From positions 145,077-209,076 of the forward strand of contig KK211223.1 in NCBI GenBank assembly GCA_000621185.1: a DNA stretch of 64,000 nucleotides, in the 5' to 3' direction. The DNA comes from Franconibacter pulveris DSM 19144. Its GTDB lineage: Bacteria; Pseudomonadota; Gammaproteobacteria; Enterobacterales; Enterobacteriaceae. The notes under the pieces are model-generated. The model was given only the letters and a program-made list of their open reading frames with translations. It did no database searches and was not told where the DNA came from. Shown here piece after piece: positions 9,528 to 19,813 of the stretch (positions are counted from its first letter, which is position 1; each line of letters begins with the position of its first letter). A program made the translations under genes and the position numbers.

Positions 9528-10769
9528 ATGGCGTGGAATCAGCCCGGTAATAACGGACAAGACCGCGACCCGTGGGGAAGCAGCAAGCCTGGCGGCAACT
9601 CTGGGGGTAACAAAGGCGGTCGCGATCAGGGACCGCCCGATCTGGACGATATCTTCCGTAAGTTAAGCAAGAAGCTTGGCGGTTTCGGCGGCGGTAAAGG
9701 AACCGGCGGCGCCACTCAGGGCCCTCGCGGCCACATGGGCGGTCGCGTAGTAGGCATTGTGGCGGCGGCAGTTGTGATTATCTGGGCCGCAAGCGGGTTC
9801 TACACCATTAAAGAAGCCGAACGCGGCGTGGTAACCCGCTTTGGCAAATTCAGTCATCTGGTCGAGCCGGGCCTGAACTGGAAACCCACCTTTATTGATG
9901 ATGTTGTCGCCGTGAACGTGGAAGCCGTTCGTGAACTGGCGGCTTCCGGCATCATGCTGACATCTGACGAAAACGTCGTGCGCGTTGAAATGAACGTGCA
10001 GTATCGCGTCACCGATCCGCAGCGTTATCTGTTTAGCGTGACCAGCGCCGACGACAGCCTGCGTCAGGCGACCGACAGCGCCCTGCGCGGCGTTATCGGC
10101 AAGTACACCATGGACCGCATCCTCACCGAAGGCCGTACCGTTATTCGTAGCGATACCCAGCGTGAACTGGAAGAGACCATCCGTCCTTACAACATGGGCA
10201 TTACCCTGCTGGACGTAAACTTCCAGGCGGCGCGTCCGCCGGAAGAGGTGAAGGCGGCATTTGACGACGCTATCGCGGCCCGTGAAAACGAGCAGCAATA
10301 TATTCGCGAGGCGGAAGCGTATACCAACGAAGTGCAGCCGCGCGCCAACGGTCAGGCGCAGCGCACGCTGGAAGAGGCGCGCGCTTACCGTACGCAAACT
10401 ATCCTGGAAGCGCAGGGTGAGGTGGCTCGCTTTGCGAAAATCCTGCCGGAATATAAAGCCGCGCCGGAAATTACCCGTGAGCGACTTTATATCGAAACGA
10501 TGGAACGCGTGCTTAGCCATACCCGTAAAGTGTTGGTCAACGATAAAGGCGGCAACCTGATGGTGCTCCCGCTCGATCAGATGCTTAAAGGCGGCGGTTC
10601 GGCGCCAGCTTCCACCAGCGACAGCCCGAACTCTCTGCTGCGTTTACCGCCTGCTGCAGGCAGCAACAGCAACGCCACCACGACGCCTTCCGGCAACGCT
10701 GGCGATATCATGGACCAGCGCCGCGCCAACGCGCAGCGTAATGACTTCCAGCGCCAGGGGGGTGAATAA
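9528..10769 (+). CDS. hflK: FtsH regulator HflK
   Basis: HflK and HflC form the large inner-membrane SPFH assembly that encloses and modulates the FtsH protease. The 413 residues begin with a cytoplasmic Gly/Asn-rich segment (about 1-75), then one transmembrane helix (about 80-99, ending IIWAASGFY), the SPFH/band 7 domain facing the periplasm, a long helical region and a Ser/Asn/Gly-rich tail. A TATGGAGC ribosome site precedes the ATG. The stop lies 2 bases before hflC, so the two are translated together. Confidence 0.97.
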   Translation: MAWNQPGNNGQDRDPWGSSKPGGNSGGNKGGRDQGPPDLDDIFRKLSKKLGGFGGGKGTGGATQGPRGHMGGRVVGIVAAAVVIIWAASGFYTIKEAERGVVTRFGKFSHLVEPGLNWKPTFIDDVVAVNVEAVRELAASGIMLTSDENVVRVEMNVQYRVTDPQRYLFSVTSADDSLRQATDSALRGVIGKYTMDRILTEGRTVIRSDTQRELEETIRPYNMGITLLDVNFQAARPPEEVKAAFDDAIAARENEQQYIREAEAYTNEVQPRANGQAQRTLEEARAYRTQTILEAQGEVARFAKILPEYKAAPEITRERLYIETMERVLSHTRKVLVNDKGGNLMVLPLDQMLKGGGSAPASTSDSPNSLLRLPPAAGSNSNATTTPSGNAGDIMDQRRANAQRNDFQRQGGE

Positions 10770-10771
10770 CG

Positions 10772-11776
10772 ATGCGTAAGTCAGTTATTGCAATCATCAT
10801 TATCGTGCTGGTGGTGCTCTACACCTCGATTTTCGTGGTGAAAGAGGGCGAGCGCGGCATCACTTTGCGTTTTGGCAAAGTGCTGCGTGACAACGAAAAC
10901 AAACCGCTGGTTTTCGAGCCGGGTCTGCATTTCAAGATCCCGTTTATCGAATCGGTGAAGACGCTGGACGCCCGTATCCAGACCATGGATAACCAGGCTG
11001 ACCGCTTCGTAACCAAAGAGAAAAAAGACCTGATCGTTGACTCTTATATCAAGTGGCGCATCAGCGACTTCAGCCGCTACTACCTGGCGACAGGCGGCGG
11101 CGATGTCTCTCAGGCCGAAGTGCTGCTGAAGCGTAAGTTCTCAGACCGTTTACGTTCTGAAATTGGTCGTCTTGATGTAAAAGACATCGTGACTGACTCC
11201 CGCGGTCGCCTGACCCTGGAAGTGCGCGATGCGCTGAACTCTGGTTCGGCAGGCACCGAGGATGAAGTGGCTACGCCAGCTGCGGATGATGCGATTGCCA
11301 AAGCCGCAGAGCGCGTTCAGGCGGAAACCAACGGTAAAGTGCCGGTTATCAACCCAAACAGCATGGCGGCGTTGGGTATTGAAGTGGTGGACGTGCGCAT
11401 CAAGCAGATCAACCTGCCTGCGGAAGTCTCCGAAGCTATCTTCAACCGTATGCGCGCCGAGCGTGAGGCGGTAGCCCGTCGTCACCGTTCCCAGGGCCAG
11501 GAAGAAGCGGAAAAACTGCGCGCAGCGGCGGATTATGAAGTGACCCGCACGCTGGCGGAAGCCGAACGCCAGGCGCGTATTTTGCGCGGTGAAGGTGATG
11601 CCGAAGCGGCGAAACTGTTCGCGGACGCGTTCAGCCAGGACCCGGATTTCTATGCCTTTATCCGTAGCCTGCGCGCGTACGAAAACAGCTTCCGTAGCAA
11701 TCAGGATGTCATGGTGCTGAGCCCGGACAGCGATTTCTTCCGCTACATGAAGACGCCAGCCAACAGTACGCGTTAA
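10772..11776 (+). CDS. hflC: FtsH regulator HflC
   Basis: HflC is the partner of HflK in the inner-membrane FtsH-regulating complex. The 334 residues carry an N-terminal signal anchor (about 4-22, IAIIIIVLVVLYTSIFVV), an SPFH domain and a long charged helix (about 225-290) rich in Ala, Glu and Arg that assembles the cage wall. Its start follows hflK by 2 bases. A strong intrinsic terminator ends the transcript. Confidence 0.97.
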   Translation: MRKSVIAIIIIVLVVLYTSIFVVKEGERGITLRFGKVLRDNENKPLVFEPGLHFKIPFIESVKTLDARIQTMDNQADRFVTKEKKDLIVDSYIKWRISDFSRYYLATGGGDVSQAEVLLKRKFSDRLRSEIGRLDVKDIVTDSRGRLTLEVRDALNSGSAGTEDEVATPAADDAIAKAAERVQAETNGKVPVINPNSMAALGIEVVDVRIKQINLPAEVSEAIFNRMRAEREAVARRHRSQGQEEAEKLRAAADYEVTRTLAEAERQARILRGEGDAEAAKLFADAFSQDPDFYAFIRSLRAYENSFRSNQDVMVLSPDSDFFRYMKTPANSTR

Positions 11777-11794
11777 TATCGCCATTGTCAGACA

Positions 11795-11822
11795 AGAGCC
11801 GGTTTCGACCGGCTCTTTTTTT
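11795..11822 (+). terminator. Terminator after hflC
   Basis: A 9-bp GC-rich stem, AGAGCCGGT (11795-11803) with ACCGGCTCT (11808-11816), has a TTCG tetraloop and a run of T. This is the main end of the hfq-hflXKC transcript. Confidence 0.95.
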
Positions 11823-11851
11823 ATCATAAGACAGGAGCAGAAAAGGGAATC

Positions 11852-12049
11852 ATGAATACCACTATTATCCTGGCGCTCGCGCTGGTGCTGGTGCTCGAGG
11901 GGCTGGGCCCGATGCTTTTTCCGCGTATCTGGCGGCGCATGATCCTCGGAATGGCCCAATTGCCAGATACATTATTGCGGCGCTTCGGCGGCGGTCTTGT
12001 GGTTGCGGGCGTAGTCATCTACTACATGTTGACGAAAACGATTAACTGA
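11852..12049 (+). CDS. yjeT: Small inner-membrane protein YjeT (DUF2065)
   Basis: A 65-residue protein with two predicted membrane helices, residues 4-20 (IILALALVLVLEGLGPM) and about 44-60 (GGGLVVAGVVIYYML), joined by a basic segment. Length, the LEGLGPMLFP motif and the RRFGGGLVVAGVV motif match E. coli YjeT. Its function is not established. It lies between the hflC terminator and purA, with its own small terminator, so it may be a separate transcript or a readthrough product. Confidence 0.93.
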   Translation: MNTTIILALALVLVLEGLGPMLFPRIWRRMILGMAQLPDTLLRRFGGGLVVAGVVIYYMLTKTIN

Positions 12050-12055
12050 GTAAAT

Positions 12056-12080
12056 TTCAGGCGCTTTCGCCTGAATTTGT
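12056..12080 (+). terminator. Terminator after yjeT
   Basis: TTCAGGCG (12056-12063) pairs with CGCCTGAA (12068-12075) around CTTT, then TTTGT. It overlaps a 12-bp palindrome TTTGTATACAAA (12076-12087). Confidence 0.75.
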
Positions 12081-12092
12081 ATACAAAAAGTG

Positions 12093-12121
12093 CTGATCAT
12101 CCGGGAAGCTGGTGTTAGAAT
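12093..12121 (+). promoter_or_regulatory. Candidate purA promoter
   Basis: A TAGAAT -10 hexamer (12116-12121) lies 30 bases before the purA ATG, with a weak -35 (CTGATC, 12093-12098) at 17 bases. The -10 is convincing and the -35 is not. Confidence 0.4.
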
Positions 12122-12148
12122 CCATTTTTAAGCAAACGGTGATTTTGA

Positions 12149-13450
<1,302 letters not shown>

Positions 13451-13458
13451 TTGTCTAA

Positions 13459-13482
13459 GGGCGCGCCAGACGCGCCCTTTTT
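13459..13482 (+). terminator. Terminator after purA
   Basis: GGGCGCG (13459-13465) pairs with CGCGCCC (13471-13477), followed by TTTTT. It starts 8 bases after the purA stop. Confidence 0.93.
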
Positions 13483-13601
13483 ACACCCTTTTTACCCGCC
13501 TTTTTCAAATAAATTAGCGGCCTTATCGCTGGCTGGTTTATCATCAATATATCTCGCCACATGGCGATCCGCGTTTTTTCCTGCCCTGTTCTGAGGTTGA
13601 T

Positions 13602-14027
13602 GTGCAGTTAACGAGTTTTACCGATTTCGGATTGCGTGCTTTGATTTATATGGCATCGCTGCCTGAAGGACGCATGACCAGTATTTCGGAAGTGACGGCT
13701 GTCTACGGCGTATCCCGTAATCACATGGTCAAAATCATTAATCAGCTGAGCCGCGCAGGCTATGTCGCTGCCATACGTGGGAAAAACGGCGGCATTCGCC
13801 TTGGCAAACCGGCTTCGCAAGTTCGCATTGGCGACGTGGTGCGCGAGCTGGAGCCGCTGTCCGTTGTGAACTGCAGCAGCGCGTTTTGCCACATCACTCC
13901 CGCCTGCCGCCTGAAACAGGCGCTGAACAAGGCGGTGGAGAGTTTCCTTCAGGAACTGGATAACTACACGCTGGCCGATTTAGTGGAAGAAAACCAGCCG
14001 CTCTACAAATTACTGCTGGTGGAATAA
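13602..14027 (+). CDS. nsrR: Nitric oxide-sensing repressor NsrR
   Basis: An Rrf2-family repressor with an iron-sulfur cluster; nitric oxide destroys DNA binding and derepresses NO-defence genes such as ytfE and hmp. The 141 residues include an N-terminal winged helix (about 1-80) and cluster ligands C91, C96 and C102. The start is GTG at 13602, which gives the [18 protein letters not shown]-terminus and length of the E. coli protein. It is followed by rnr after 34 bases. A matching operator precedes ytfE at 32379-32401. Confidence 0.97.
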   Translation: MQLTSFTDFGLRALIYMASLPEGRMTSISEVTAVYGVSRNHMVKIINQLSRAGYVAAIRGKNGGIRLGKPASQVRIGDVVRELEPLSVVNCSSAFCHITPACRLKQALNKAVESFLQELDNYTLADLVEENQPLYKLLLVE

Positions 14028-14061
14028 TCATTGCGCCGCAGCTGACAACGGAGGAACCGCA

Positions 14062-16515
14062 ATGTCACAAGATCCTTTTCAGGAACGAGAAGCCGAAAAA
14101 TACGAAAACCCGATCCCAAGCCGGGAATTTATTCTCGAACATTTAACCAAACGGGAAAAGCCGGCAAATCGTGAAGAGATTGCTCAGGAGCTGAACATTG
14201 AAGGCGAAGAGCAGCAGGAAGCGCTGCGTCGTCGCCTGCGCGCCATGGAGCGCGACGGTCAGTTAGTCTTTACCCGCCGCCAGTGCTACGCGCTGCCGGA
14301 GCGCCTTGACCTGTTGAAAGGCACCGTTATCGGTCACCGCGACGGCTACGGCTTTCTGCGTGTGGAAGGGCGTAAAGACGATCTCTATCTCTCATCAGAA
14401 CAGATGAAAACCTGCATCCACGGCGATGTGGTGCTGGCGCAGCCGCTTGGCGCCGATCGCAAAGGCCGCCGCGAAGCGCGCATCGTTCGCGTATTGGTGC
14501 CGAAAACCAGCCAGATCGTCGGACGCTACTTTACCGACGCGGGCGTAGGGTTCGTGGTGCCGGACGACAGCCGCCTGAGCTTCGATATCCTTATTCCGCC
14601 TGAAGAGATCATGGGCGCGCGCATGGGCTTTGTCGTCGTGGTCGAACTGACCCAGCGTCCAACGCGCCGCACCAAGGCGGTGGGTAAAATCGTTGAGGTG
14701 TTGGGCGACAACATGGGCACCGGCATGGCGGTCGATATGGCGCTGCGCACCCATGAAATTCCTTATGTCTGGCCAAAAGAAGTAGAGCAACAGATAGCCG
14801 GGCTGAAAGAAGAGGTGCCGGAAGAGGCAAAGGCGGGGCGCGTGGATCTGCGTCAGCTGCCGTTGGTGACCATTGATGGCGAAGACGCCCGCGACTTTGA
14901 TGACGCCGTTTACTGTGAGAAAAAACGCGGCGGCGGCTGGCGCCTGTGGGTGGCGATTGCCGATGTCAGCTATTACGTGCGTCCCTATACGCCGCTCGAT
15001 AAAGAAGCGCGTAACCGCGGCACCTCGGTTTACTTCCCTTCGCAGGTGGTGCCGATGCTGCCGGAAGTGCTTTCTAACGGCCTTTGCTCCCTTAACCCGC
15101 AGGTCGACCGCCTGTGTATGGTGTGCGAAATGACGGTCTCCGCTAAAGGGCGTCTGACCGGCTACAAATTCTATGAAGCGGTCATGAACTCGCACGCGCG
15201 CCTCACTTATACCAAGGTATGGCACATACTGCAGGGCGATCAGGATTTACGCAGCCAGTACCAGCCGCTGGTAAGGCATATCGAAGAGCTGCACAACCTC
15301 TACAAAGCGCTGGATGAAGCGCGCGACGAACGCGGCGGCATCTCCTTTGAGAGCGAAGAGGCGAAGTTCATCTTTAATGCCGAACGCCGTATTGAGCGCA
15401 TTGAGCAGACCGAGCGCAACGACGCCCACAAGCTCATCGAAGAGTGCATGATCCTGGCGAACATTTCTGCGGCGCGTTTTGTTGAAAAGAACAAAGAGCC
15501 GGCGCTGTTCCGTATCCACGATCGCCCGACCAACGACGCCATTACCGCGTTTCGCACGGTGCTGGCGGAGCTTGGCCTTGAACTGCCGGGCGGCAATAAG
15601 CCGGAGCCGCGCGATTACGCAGAGCTGCTGGAATCGATCGCCGATCGTCCCGATCATGAAATGCTGCAAACGATGCTGCTGCGTTCCATGAAGCAGGCGA
15701 TTTACGATCCGGAGAACCGCGGCCACTTCGGCCTGGCGCTGCAATCTTACGCGCACTTTACTTCGCCGATTCGCCGTTATCCCGATTTACTGCTGCACCG
15801 CGCGCTGAAATATCTGGTGGCGAAGCAGGAAGGGCACAAAGGCGAGAGCACTGAAACGGGCGGCTGGCACTACAACATGGATGAGATGCTGCAGCTTGGT
15901 CAGCACTGCTCCATGGCGGAACGCCGCGCCGACGAAGCGACACGCGAAGTGGCGGACTGGCTGAAGTGCGACTTTATGCAGGATCACGTTGGCAGCACCT
16001 TCTCCGGCGTTATCGCAAGCGTCACCGGCTTTGGCTTCTTTGTGCGCCTGAACGATCTTTTTATCGATGGCCTCGTGCATGTCTCCTCGCTGGATAACGA
16101 CTATTACCGCTTCGACCAGGTTGGCCAGCGGCTGATCGGCGAGTCCAGCGGCCAGACCTACCGCCTGGGTGACCGGGTTGAAGTGCGCGTGGAAGCGGTC
16201 AATATGGATGAGCGCAAGATAGACTTCTCGCTTATTTCCAGCGAACGTGCGCCGCGTGGTGCGGGGAAAACGGCTCGCGAACGTGAAAAACGGGGCGCGA
16301 AAGAGAACAGTAAAGGCGGCAGACGTCGTCAGACTGGAAAGCGGGTCAACTTCGAGCCGGACAGCGCCTTCCGCAAAGGCAAGCCTAAGGCTAAGCGTGA
16401 CGATCGCGACGAGCCGAAAGGCAAAGCGAAAGGGAAAAAACCTTCGCCAAAAACCGCTAAAATCGCCGCCGCTACAAAATCGAAGCGTGCAGCGAAGAAA
16501 AAGCAGGCTGAGTGA
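14062..16515 (+). CDS. rnr: Exoribonuclease R
   Basis: RNase R is a 3'-5' exoribonuclease that degrades structured RNA, acts in trans-translation quality control and rises in cold or stationary phase. The 817 residues contain an N-terminal helix-turn-helix (about 20-80), cold-shock domains (about 85-235), the RNB catalytic domain (about 265-590) with the acidic [12 protein letters not shown] motif at about 272-283, an S1 domain (about 645-725) and a Lys/Arg-rich tail (about 730-817). An ACGGAGGAAC ribosome site precedes the start. Confidence 0.97.
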   Translation: MSQDPFQEREAEKYENPIPSREFILEHLTKREKPANREEIAQELNIEGEEQQEALRRRLRAMERDGQLVFTRRQCYALPERLDLLKGTVIGHRDGYGFLRVEGRKDDLYLSSEQMKTCIHGDVVLAQPLGADRKGRREARIVRVLVPKTSQIVGRYFTDAGVGFVVPDDSRLSFDILIPPEEIMGARMGFVVVVELTQRPTRRTKAVGKIVEVLGDNMGTGMAVDMALRTHEIPYVWPKEVEQQIAGLKEEVPEEAKAGRVDLRQLPLVTIDGEDARDFDDAVYCEKKRGGGWRLWVAIADVSYYVRPYTPLDKEARNRGTSVYFPSQVVPMLPEVLSNGLCSLNPQVDRLCMVCEMTVSAKGRLTGYKFYEAVMNSHARLTYTKVWHILQGDQDLRSQYQPLVRHIEELHNLYKALDEARDERGGISFESEEAKFIFNAERRIERIEQTERNDAHKLIEECMILANISAARFVEKNKEPALFRIHDRPTNDAITAFRTVLAELGLELPGGNKPEPRDYAELLESIADRPDHEMLQTMLLRSMKQAIYDPENRGHFGLALQSYAHFTSPIRRYPDLLLHRALKYLVAKQEGHKGESTETGGWHYNMDEMLQLGQHCSMAERRADEATREVADWLKCDFMQDHVGSTFSGVIASVTGFGFFVRLNDLFIDGLVHVSSLDNDYYRFDQVGQRLIGESSGQTYRLGDRVEVRVEAVNMDERKIDFSLISSERAPRGAGKTAREREKRGAKENSKGGRRRQTGKRVNFEPDSAFRKGKPKAKRDDRDEPKGKAKGKKPSPKTAKIAAATKSKRAAKKKQAE

Positions 16516-16589
16516 TCTTAATCCCTTCCCCCAATGGAGGAGGGAAGCAAGTAAAAAAGGCGGTTCGCCGCCCATAATGAGTACTATTC

Positions 16590-17321
16590 ATGAGTGAAAT
16601 GATTTACGGCATTCATGCCGTTCAGGCCCTTCTGGAACGCGCGCCAGAGCGTTTTCAGGAGGTGTTTATTCTTAAAGGACGTGAAGACAAGCGTCTGCTG
16701 CCGTTGATTCATGCGCTTGAAGCGCAGGGCGTGCCGATTCAGGTGGCGAGCCGCCAGTTCCTGGATGAGAAAGCGGATGGCGCGGTGCATCAGGGCATTA
16801 TCGCCCGCGTAAAGCCGGGCCGTCAGTATCAGGAAAACGATCTGCCGGATCTGATCGCCCAGTTCGAACAGCCGTTTTTGTTGATCCTGGATGGCGTGAC
16901 CGATCCGCATAACCTTGGCGCTTGCCTGCGCAGCGCGGATGCAGCGGGCGTACACGCGGTTATCGTGCCCAAAGATCGCTCGGCGCAGCTCAACGCGACG
17001 GCGAAAAAAGTGGCCTGCGGCGCGGCGGAAAGCGTACCGCTGATTCGCGTTACCAACCTGGCGCGCACCATGCGTCAGTTGCAGGAGGCGAATATCTGGA
17101 TAGTCGGCACGGCAGGCGAGGCGGATCATACGCTCTACCAGAGCAAAATGACCGGCCCGCTGGCGCTGGTGATGGGCGCGGAAGGGGAAGGCATGCGCCG
17201 TCTCACGCGCGAGCACTGCGATGAGCTTATCAGCATCCCGATGGCGGGCAGCGTCTCCTCGCTGAACGTGTCGGTCGCCACAGGTATCTGTCTGTTTGAA
17301 GCGGTGCGCCAGCGCGGCTAA
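16590..17321 (+). CDS. rlmB: 23S rRNA (guanosine-2'-O)-methyltransferase RlmB
   Basis: RlmB is a SPOUT-family enzyme that methylates G2251 in the peptidyl-transferase P loop. The 243 residues match E. coli. The N-terminal domain (about 1-70) binds RNA. The knotted catalytic domain contains [16 protein letters not shown] (motif 1), [10 protein letters not shown] (motif 2) and [13 protein letters not shown] (motif 3). It lies 74 bases after rnr. A GGCGG-TTCG-CCGCC-like hairpin (16560-16573) sits just before the start and is followed by no T tract on this strand. Confidence 0.97.
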   Translation: MSEMIYGIHAVQALLERAPERFQEVFILKGREDKRLLPLIHALEAQGVPIQVASRQFLDEKADGAVHQGIIARVKPGRQYQENDLPDLIAQFEQPFLLILDGVTDPHNLGACLRSADAAGVHAVIVPKDRSAQLNATAKKVACGAAESVPLIRVTNLARTMRQLQEANIWIVGTAGEADHTLYQSKMTGPLALVMGAEGEGMRRLTREHCDELISIPMAGSVSSLNVSVATGICLFEAVRQRG

Positions 17322-17340
17322 TCGCTCTCACCGAACCCTA

Positions 17341-17366
17341 AGCCACTCTTCGCAGTGGCTTTTTTA
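17341..17366 (+). terminator. Terminator after rlmB
   Basis: AGCCACT (17341-17347) pairs with AGTGGCT (17354-17360), followed by TTTTTT. It ends the nsrR-rnr-rlmB transcript. Confidence 0.93.
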
Positions 17367-17521
17367 TTGCCTGAAATACCAAAAAGAGATCGGTTTCAGC
17401 CCATGCGTAGTGTAAAGTTTTGGCAGCAAAATCAGTTACTCTGCGCAGACTGCTACCATAAACATCACAGGCGCAAGGCCTGATGAATTCATTACTTTTA
17501 ACCGGATCGGGAGAAGCGACC

Positions 17522-17920
17522 GTGCAGACATTCCATGGATTGATGGCGTTTTGCGCTTACTTTTTTATCGGGCTGGTGATGATTAACTGCTTTATGTTTA
17601 TCTACACCCGCATCACCCCGTACAACGAATGGCAGTTAATTAAAGAGAATAATAGCTCGGCCGCCGCCGCATTTAGCGGAGCGATACTCGGCTATGTCAT
17701 CCCCCTTGCCAGCGCGGCCATCAACTCTGTGAGCCTGCTGGACTATTTAATTTGGGGGGCGATTGCGCTGGTCGTTCAGCTTATAATCTACGGCGGCGTG
17801 CGGGTTTATATGCCGAAGCTAAGTAATAAAATCGCAGATGGCAACATTGCCGCCGGCGTATTTATGGGCGCTGCGTCGCTGGCGGGCGGCATTCTCAACG
17901 CGGCATGCATGACCTGGTAA
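17522..17920 (+). CDS. yjfL: DUF350 inner-membrane protein YjfL
   Basis: A four-helix membrane protein of the DUF350 (UPF0719) family, function unknown. I chose GTG at 17522: it follows a GGGAG ribosome site and gives 132 residues, the E. coli length. The alternative ATG at 17483 adds 13 residues and has a poor ribosome site. Conserved stretches are NEWQLIKENN, GYVIPLASAAINSVS and the C-terminal GGILNAACMTW. It heads the yjfL-yjfM-yjfC cluster. In E. coli this family lies next to a PspA relative (YjfJ), which is absent here. Confidence 0.9.
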   Translation: MQTFHGLMAFCAYFFIGLVMINCFMFIYTRITPYNEWQLIKENNSSAAAAFSGAILGYVIPLASAAINSVSLLDYLIWGAIALVVQLIIYGGVRVYMPKLSNKIADGNIAAGVFMGAASLAGGILNAACMTW

Positions 17921-17945
17921 ACATCAACGGTAATAAAGAGTAAAC

Positions 17946-18566
17946 ATGGCGGCATCAAGGAAGAGGCGCAAGAAACGCCGTCTCCCCAGTCCGGTAATGA
18001 ATTCTGCCGATCTGGATATTTATAAAGGCAATAAGAAAAGAAAAGGGCCGAAAGTGTTAACGCTTGCCATTATGGGCGGCGCGGCCTTTTTCGCGATTAA
18101 AAGCGGCGACAAAGCCAGCGATAACGATGGCGACGGTTATTTTTATCAGTCTGTCGACGCCTGCGTAGCCGATGATAACCCGCGTGAAGCCTGTACTGCC
18201 GCCTGGGATAACGCGAAGGTCGCCTTTGAGCAAGAGGCTTCGCTGCCGCTGACCTGGGCTGCCTGTTATGAACGTTACGAGAGCTGCACTTATGATGCGC
18301 CGCGGCGCACATGGGTGCCGGTCATGGCTGGTTTCCTGCTGGCGAAACGGCAAAAACCAGATGAAGACCAGCAGAGCCACAGCACTTATTACCATGGCGG
18401 CTCGGTCTATTCTTCCCGCCCGGTCTGGCGCAACACATCAGGCGATTACGCCTGGCGCTCCCGTTCAAAATCCAGCGTGAATGGCTACGCGACCCGAAGC
18501 GTTAAAACGCTCTCGCGCGGCGGCTTCGGACGCGCTTCCGGCTCCCACGGCAGTTGGGGAGGCTAG
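17946..18566 (+). CDS. yjfM: DUF1190 family protein YjfM
   Basis: A 206-residue member of the YgiB/YjfM (DUF1190) family, function unknown. It starts with a strongly basic segment (about 3-14), has one hydrophobic helix (about 37-52) and then a domain with four Cys (VDACVADDN, REACTAAWD, AACYERYESC) and a Ser/Arg/Gly-rich tail ending RGGFGRASGSHGSWGG. The stop is directly followed by the yjfC ATG. The pair parallels ygiB-ygiC of E. coli, where a DUF1190 protein also precedes an ATP-grasp ligase. Confidence 0.88.
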   Translation: MAASRKRRKKRRLPSPVMNSADLDIYKGNKKRKGPKVLTLAIMGGAAFFAIKSGDKASDNDGDGYFYQSVDACVADDNPREACTAAWDNAKVAFEQEASLPLTWAACYERYESCTYDAPRRTWVPVMAGFLLAKRQKPDEDQQSHSTYYHGGSVYSSRPVWRNTSGDYAWRSRSKSSVNGYATRSVKTLSRGGFGRASGSHGSWGG

Positions 18567-19730
18567 ATGCTGCGTCATCATGTGCCGGTGCGTCCAGGGC
18601 TTGAGCGCATCGCCCGCAGCCACGGCTTCAATTTTCATATTATTGATGACGAGGTCTACTGGGATGAGAGCCGCGCTTACCGCTTTACGCTCAGGCAGAT
18701 TGAAGATCAGATTGAGCAACCGACCAACGAACTGCATGCGATGTGTCTTGAGGTGGTCGACCGGGCAGTACGCGATGACGCTATTCTGACGCAGCTGGCT
18801 ATTCCGGAACTGTACTGGGACGCGGTTGCGCGCAGCTGGCGGGAAAAAGACCCTTCGCTCTATGGCCGCATGGATTTTGTCTGGTGCGGACAGGGGCCGG
18901 TAAAGCTGCTGGAATATAATGCCGATACGCCCACCTCGCTGTATGAATCCGCTTACTTCCAGTGGCTCTGGCTGGAGGATGCGCGCGCCCAGAGGCTAAT
19001 TCCCCGCCATGCCGATCAGTACAACGCGATTCAGGAAAAACTGATCGCCCGCTTTGCCGAAATAAAAGGCGCAGAGCCGCTCTATTTCTGCTGCTGCAAA
19101 GAGACGGATGAAGACCGCGGCACCGTGCTTTATCTGCAAGATTGCGCCATTCAGGCGGGCCTTGATACGCGCTTTATCTATATGGAAGACCTGGGGCTCG
19201 GCGTGGGCGGCTTGCTGACGGATTTGCAGGATAACGTTGTGCGGCACGCTTTTAAGCTCTACCCGCTGGAATGGATGATGCGTGACGATAACGGCCCGCT
19301 GCTGCGTAAACGCCATGAGCGCTGGATAGAGCCGCTGTGGAAAAGCATTTTAAGCAATAAAGGGCTGCTGCCGCTGCTGTGGCGGTTTTTCCCGCGCCAT
19401 CCCAACCTGCTTCCCGCCTGGTTTGATGGCGACGCGGCGCTCGTTGCGCCGGGAGAAAGTTATGTGCGAAAGCCGCTCTTTTCTCGTGAAGGCGAAAACA
19501 TCGCTATCTTTGACGGCCAGCATCATGTTGTGGACCAGCAGGGCGGCGGCTATAGCGCAGAGCCGGTTATCTGGCAGGCTTTTCAGCCGCTGCCGCGTTT
19601 TGGCGACAGCTATACGCTGATAGGCAGCTGGGTTGTGGATGACGAGGCGGCAGGAATGGGCATTCGCGAAGACAGTACGCTGATTACCAAAGATACTTCG
19701 CGTTTTGTGCCGCACTATATCGCAGGCTAA
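18567..19730 (+). CDS. yjfC: ATP-grasp ligase YjfC (glutathionylspermidine synthase-like)
   Basis: A 387-residue protein related to the C-terminal amidoligase domain of glutathionylspermidine synthase. Family motifs seen include YWDESRAYRFTLRQIEDQI, DFVWCGQGPVKLLEYNADTPT and VRKPLFSREGENI, which carry ATP and Mg ligands. The natural substrate is unknown; a peptide or polyamine amide ligation is inferred from the fold. The ATG begins immediately after the yjfM stop, with its GGGAGG ribosome site inside yjfM, so the two are coupled. Cytoplasmic. Confidence 0.9.
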   Translation: MLRHHVPVRPGLERIARSHGFNFHIIDDEVYWDESRAYRFTLRQIEDQIEQPTNELHAMCLEVVDRAVRDDAILTQLAIPELYWDAVARSWREKDPSLYGRMDFVWCGQGPVKLLEYNADTPTSLYESAYFQWLWLEDARAQRLIPRHADQYNAIQEKLIARFAEIKGAEPLYFCCCKETDEDRGTVLYLQDCAIQAGLDTRFIYMEDLGLGVGGLLTDLQDNVVRHAFKLYPLEWMMRDDNGPLLRKRHERWIEPLWKSILSNKGLLPLLWRFFPRHPNLLPAWFDGDAALVAPGESYVRKPLFSREGENIAIFDGQHHVVDQQGGGYSAEPVIWQAFQPLPRFGDSYTLIGSWVVDDEAAGMGIREDSTLITKDTSRFVPHYIAG

Positions 19731-19813
19731 CCGCACTTTTGTGACCTCATCCCGCGCGCTCCCTTTCCCCGCTGCCATAATAAGTGGCGGGATTCGCAAC
19801 GGAGGGAGTAAGC

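Noticed and set aside
12032-12047. PurR-like box (ACGAAAACGATTAACT) before purA
   Set aside because: It matches the PurR consensus only partly and consists of the last codons of yjeT, so coding constraint explains it. Worth scoring with a matrix, but not claimed.
16560-16574. GGCGG/CCGCC hairpin before rlmB as a terminator
   Set aside because: The only adenine run lies upstream, so it would act on the minus strand, where no gene ends. It is probably leader structure.
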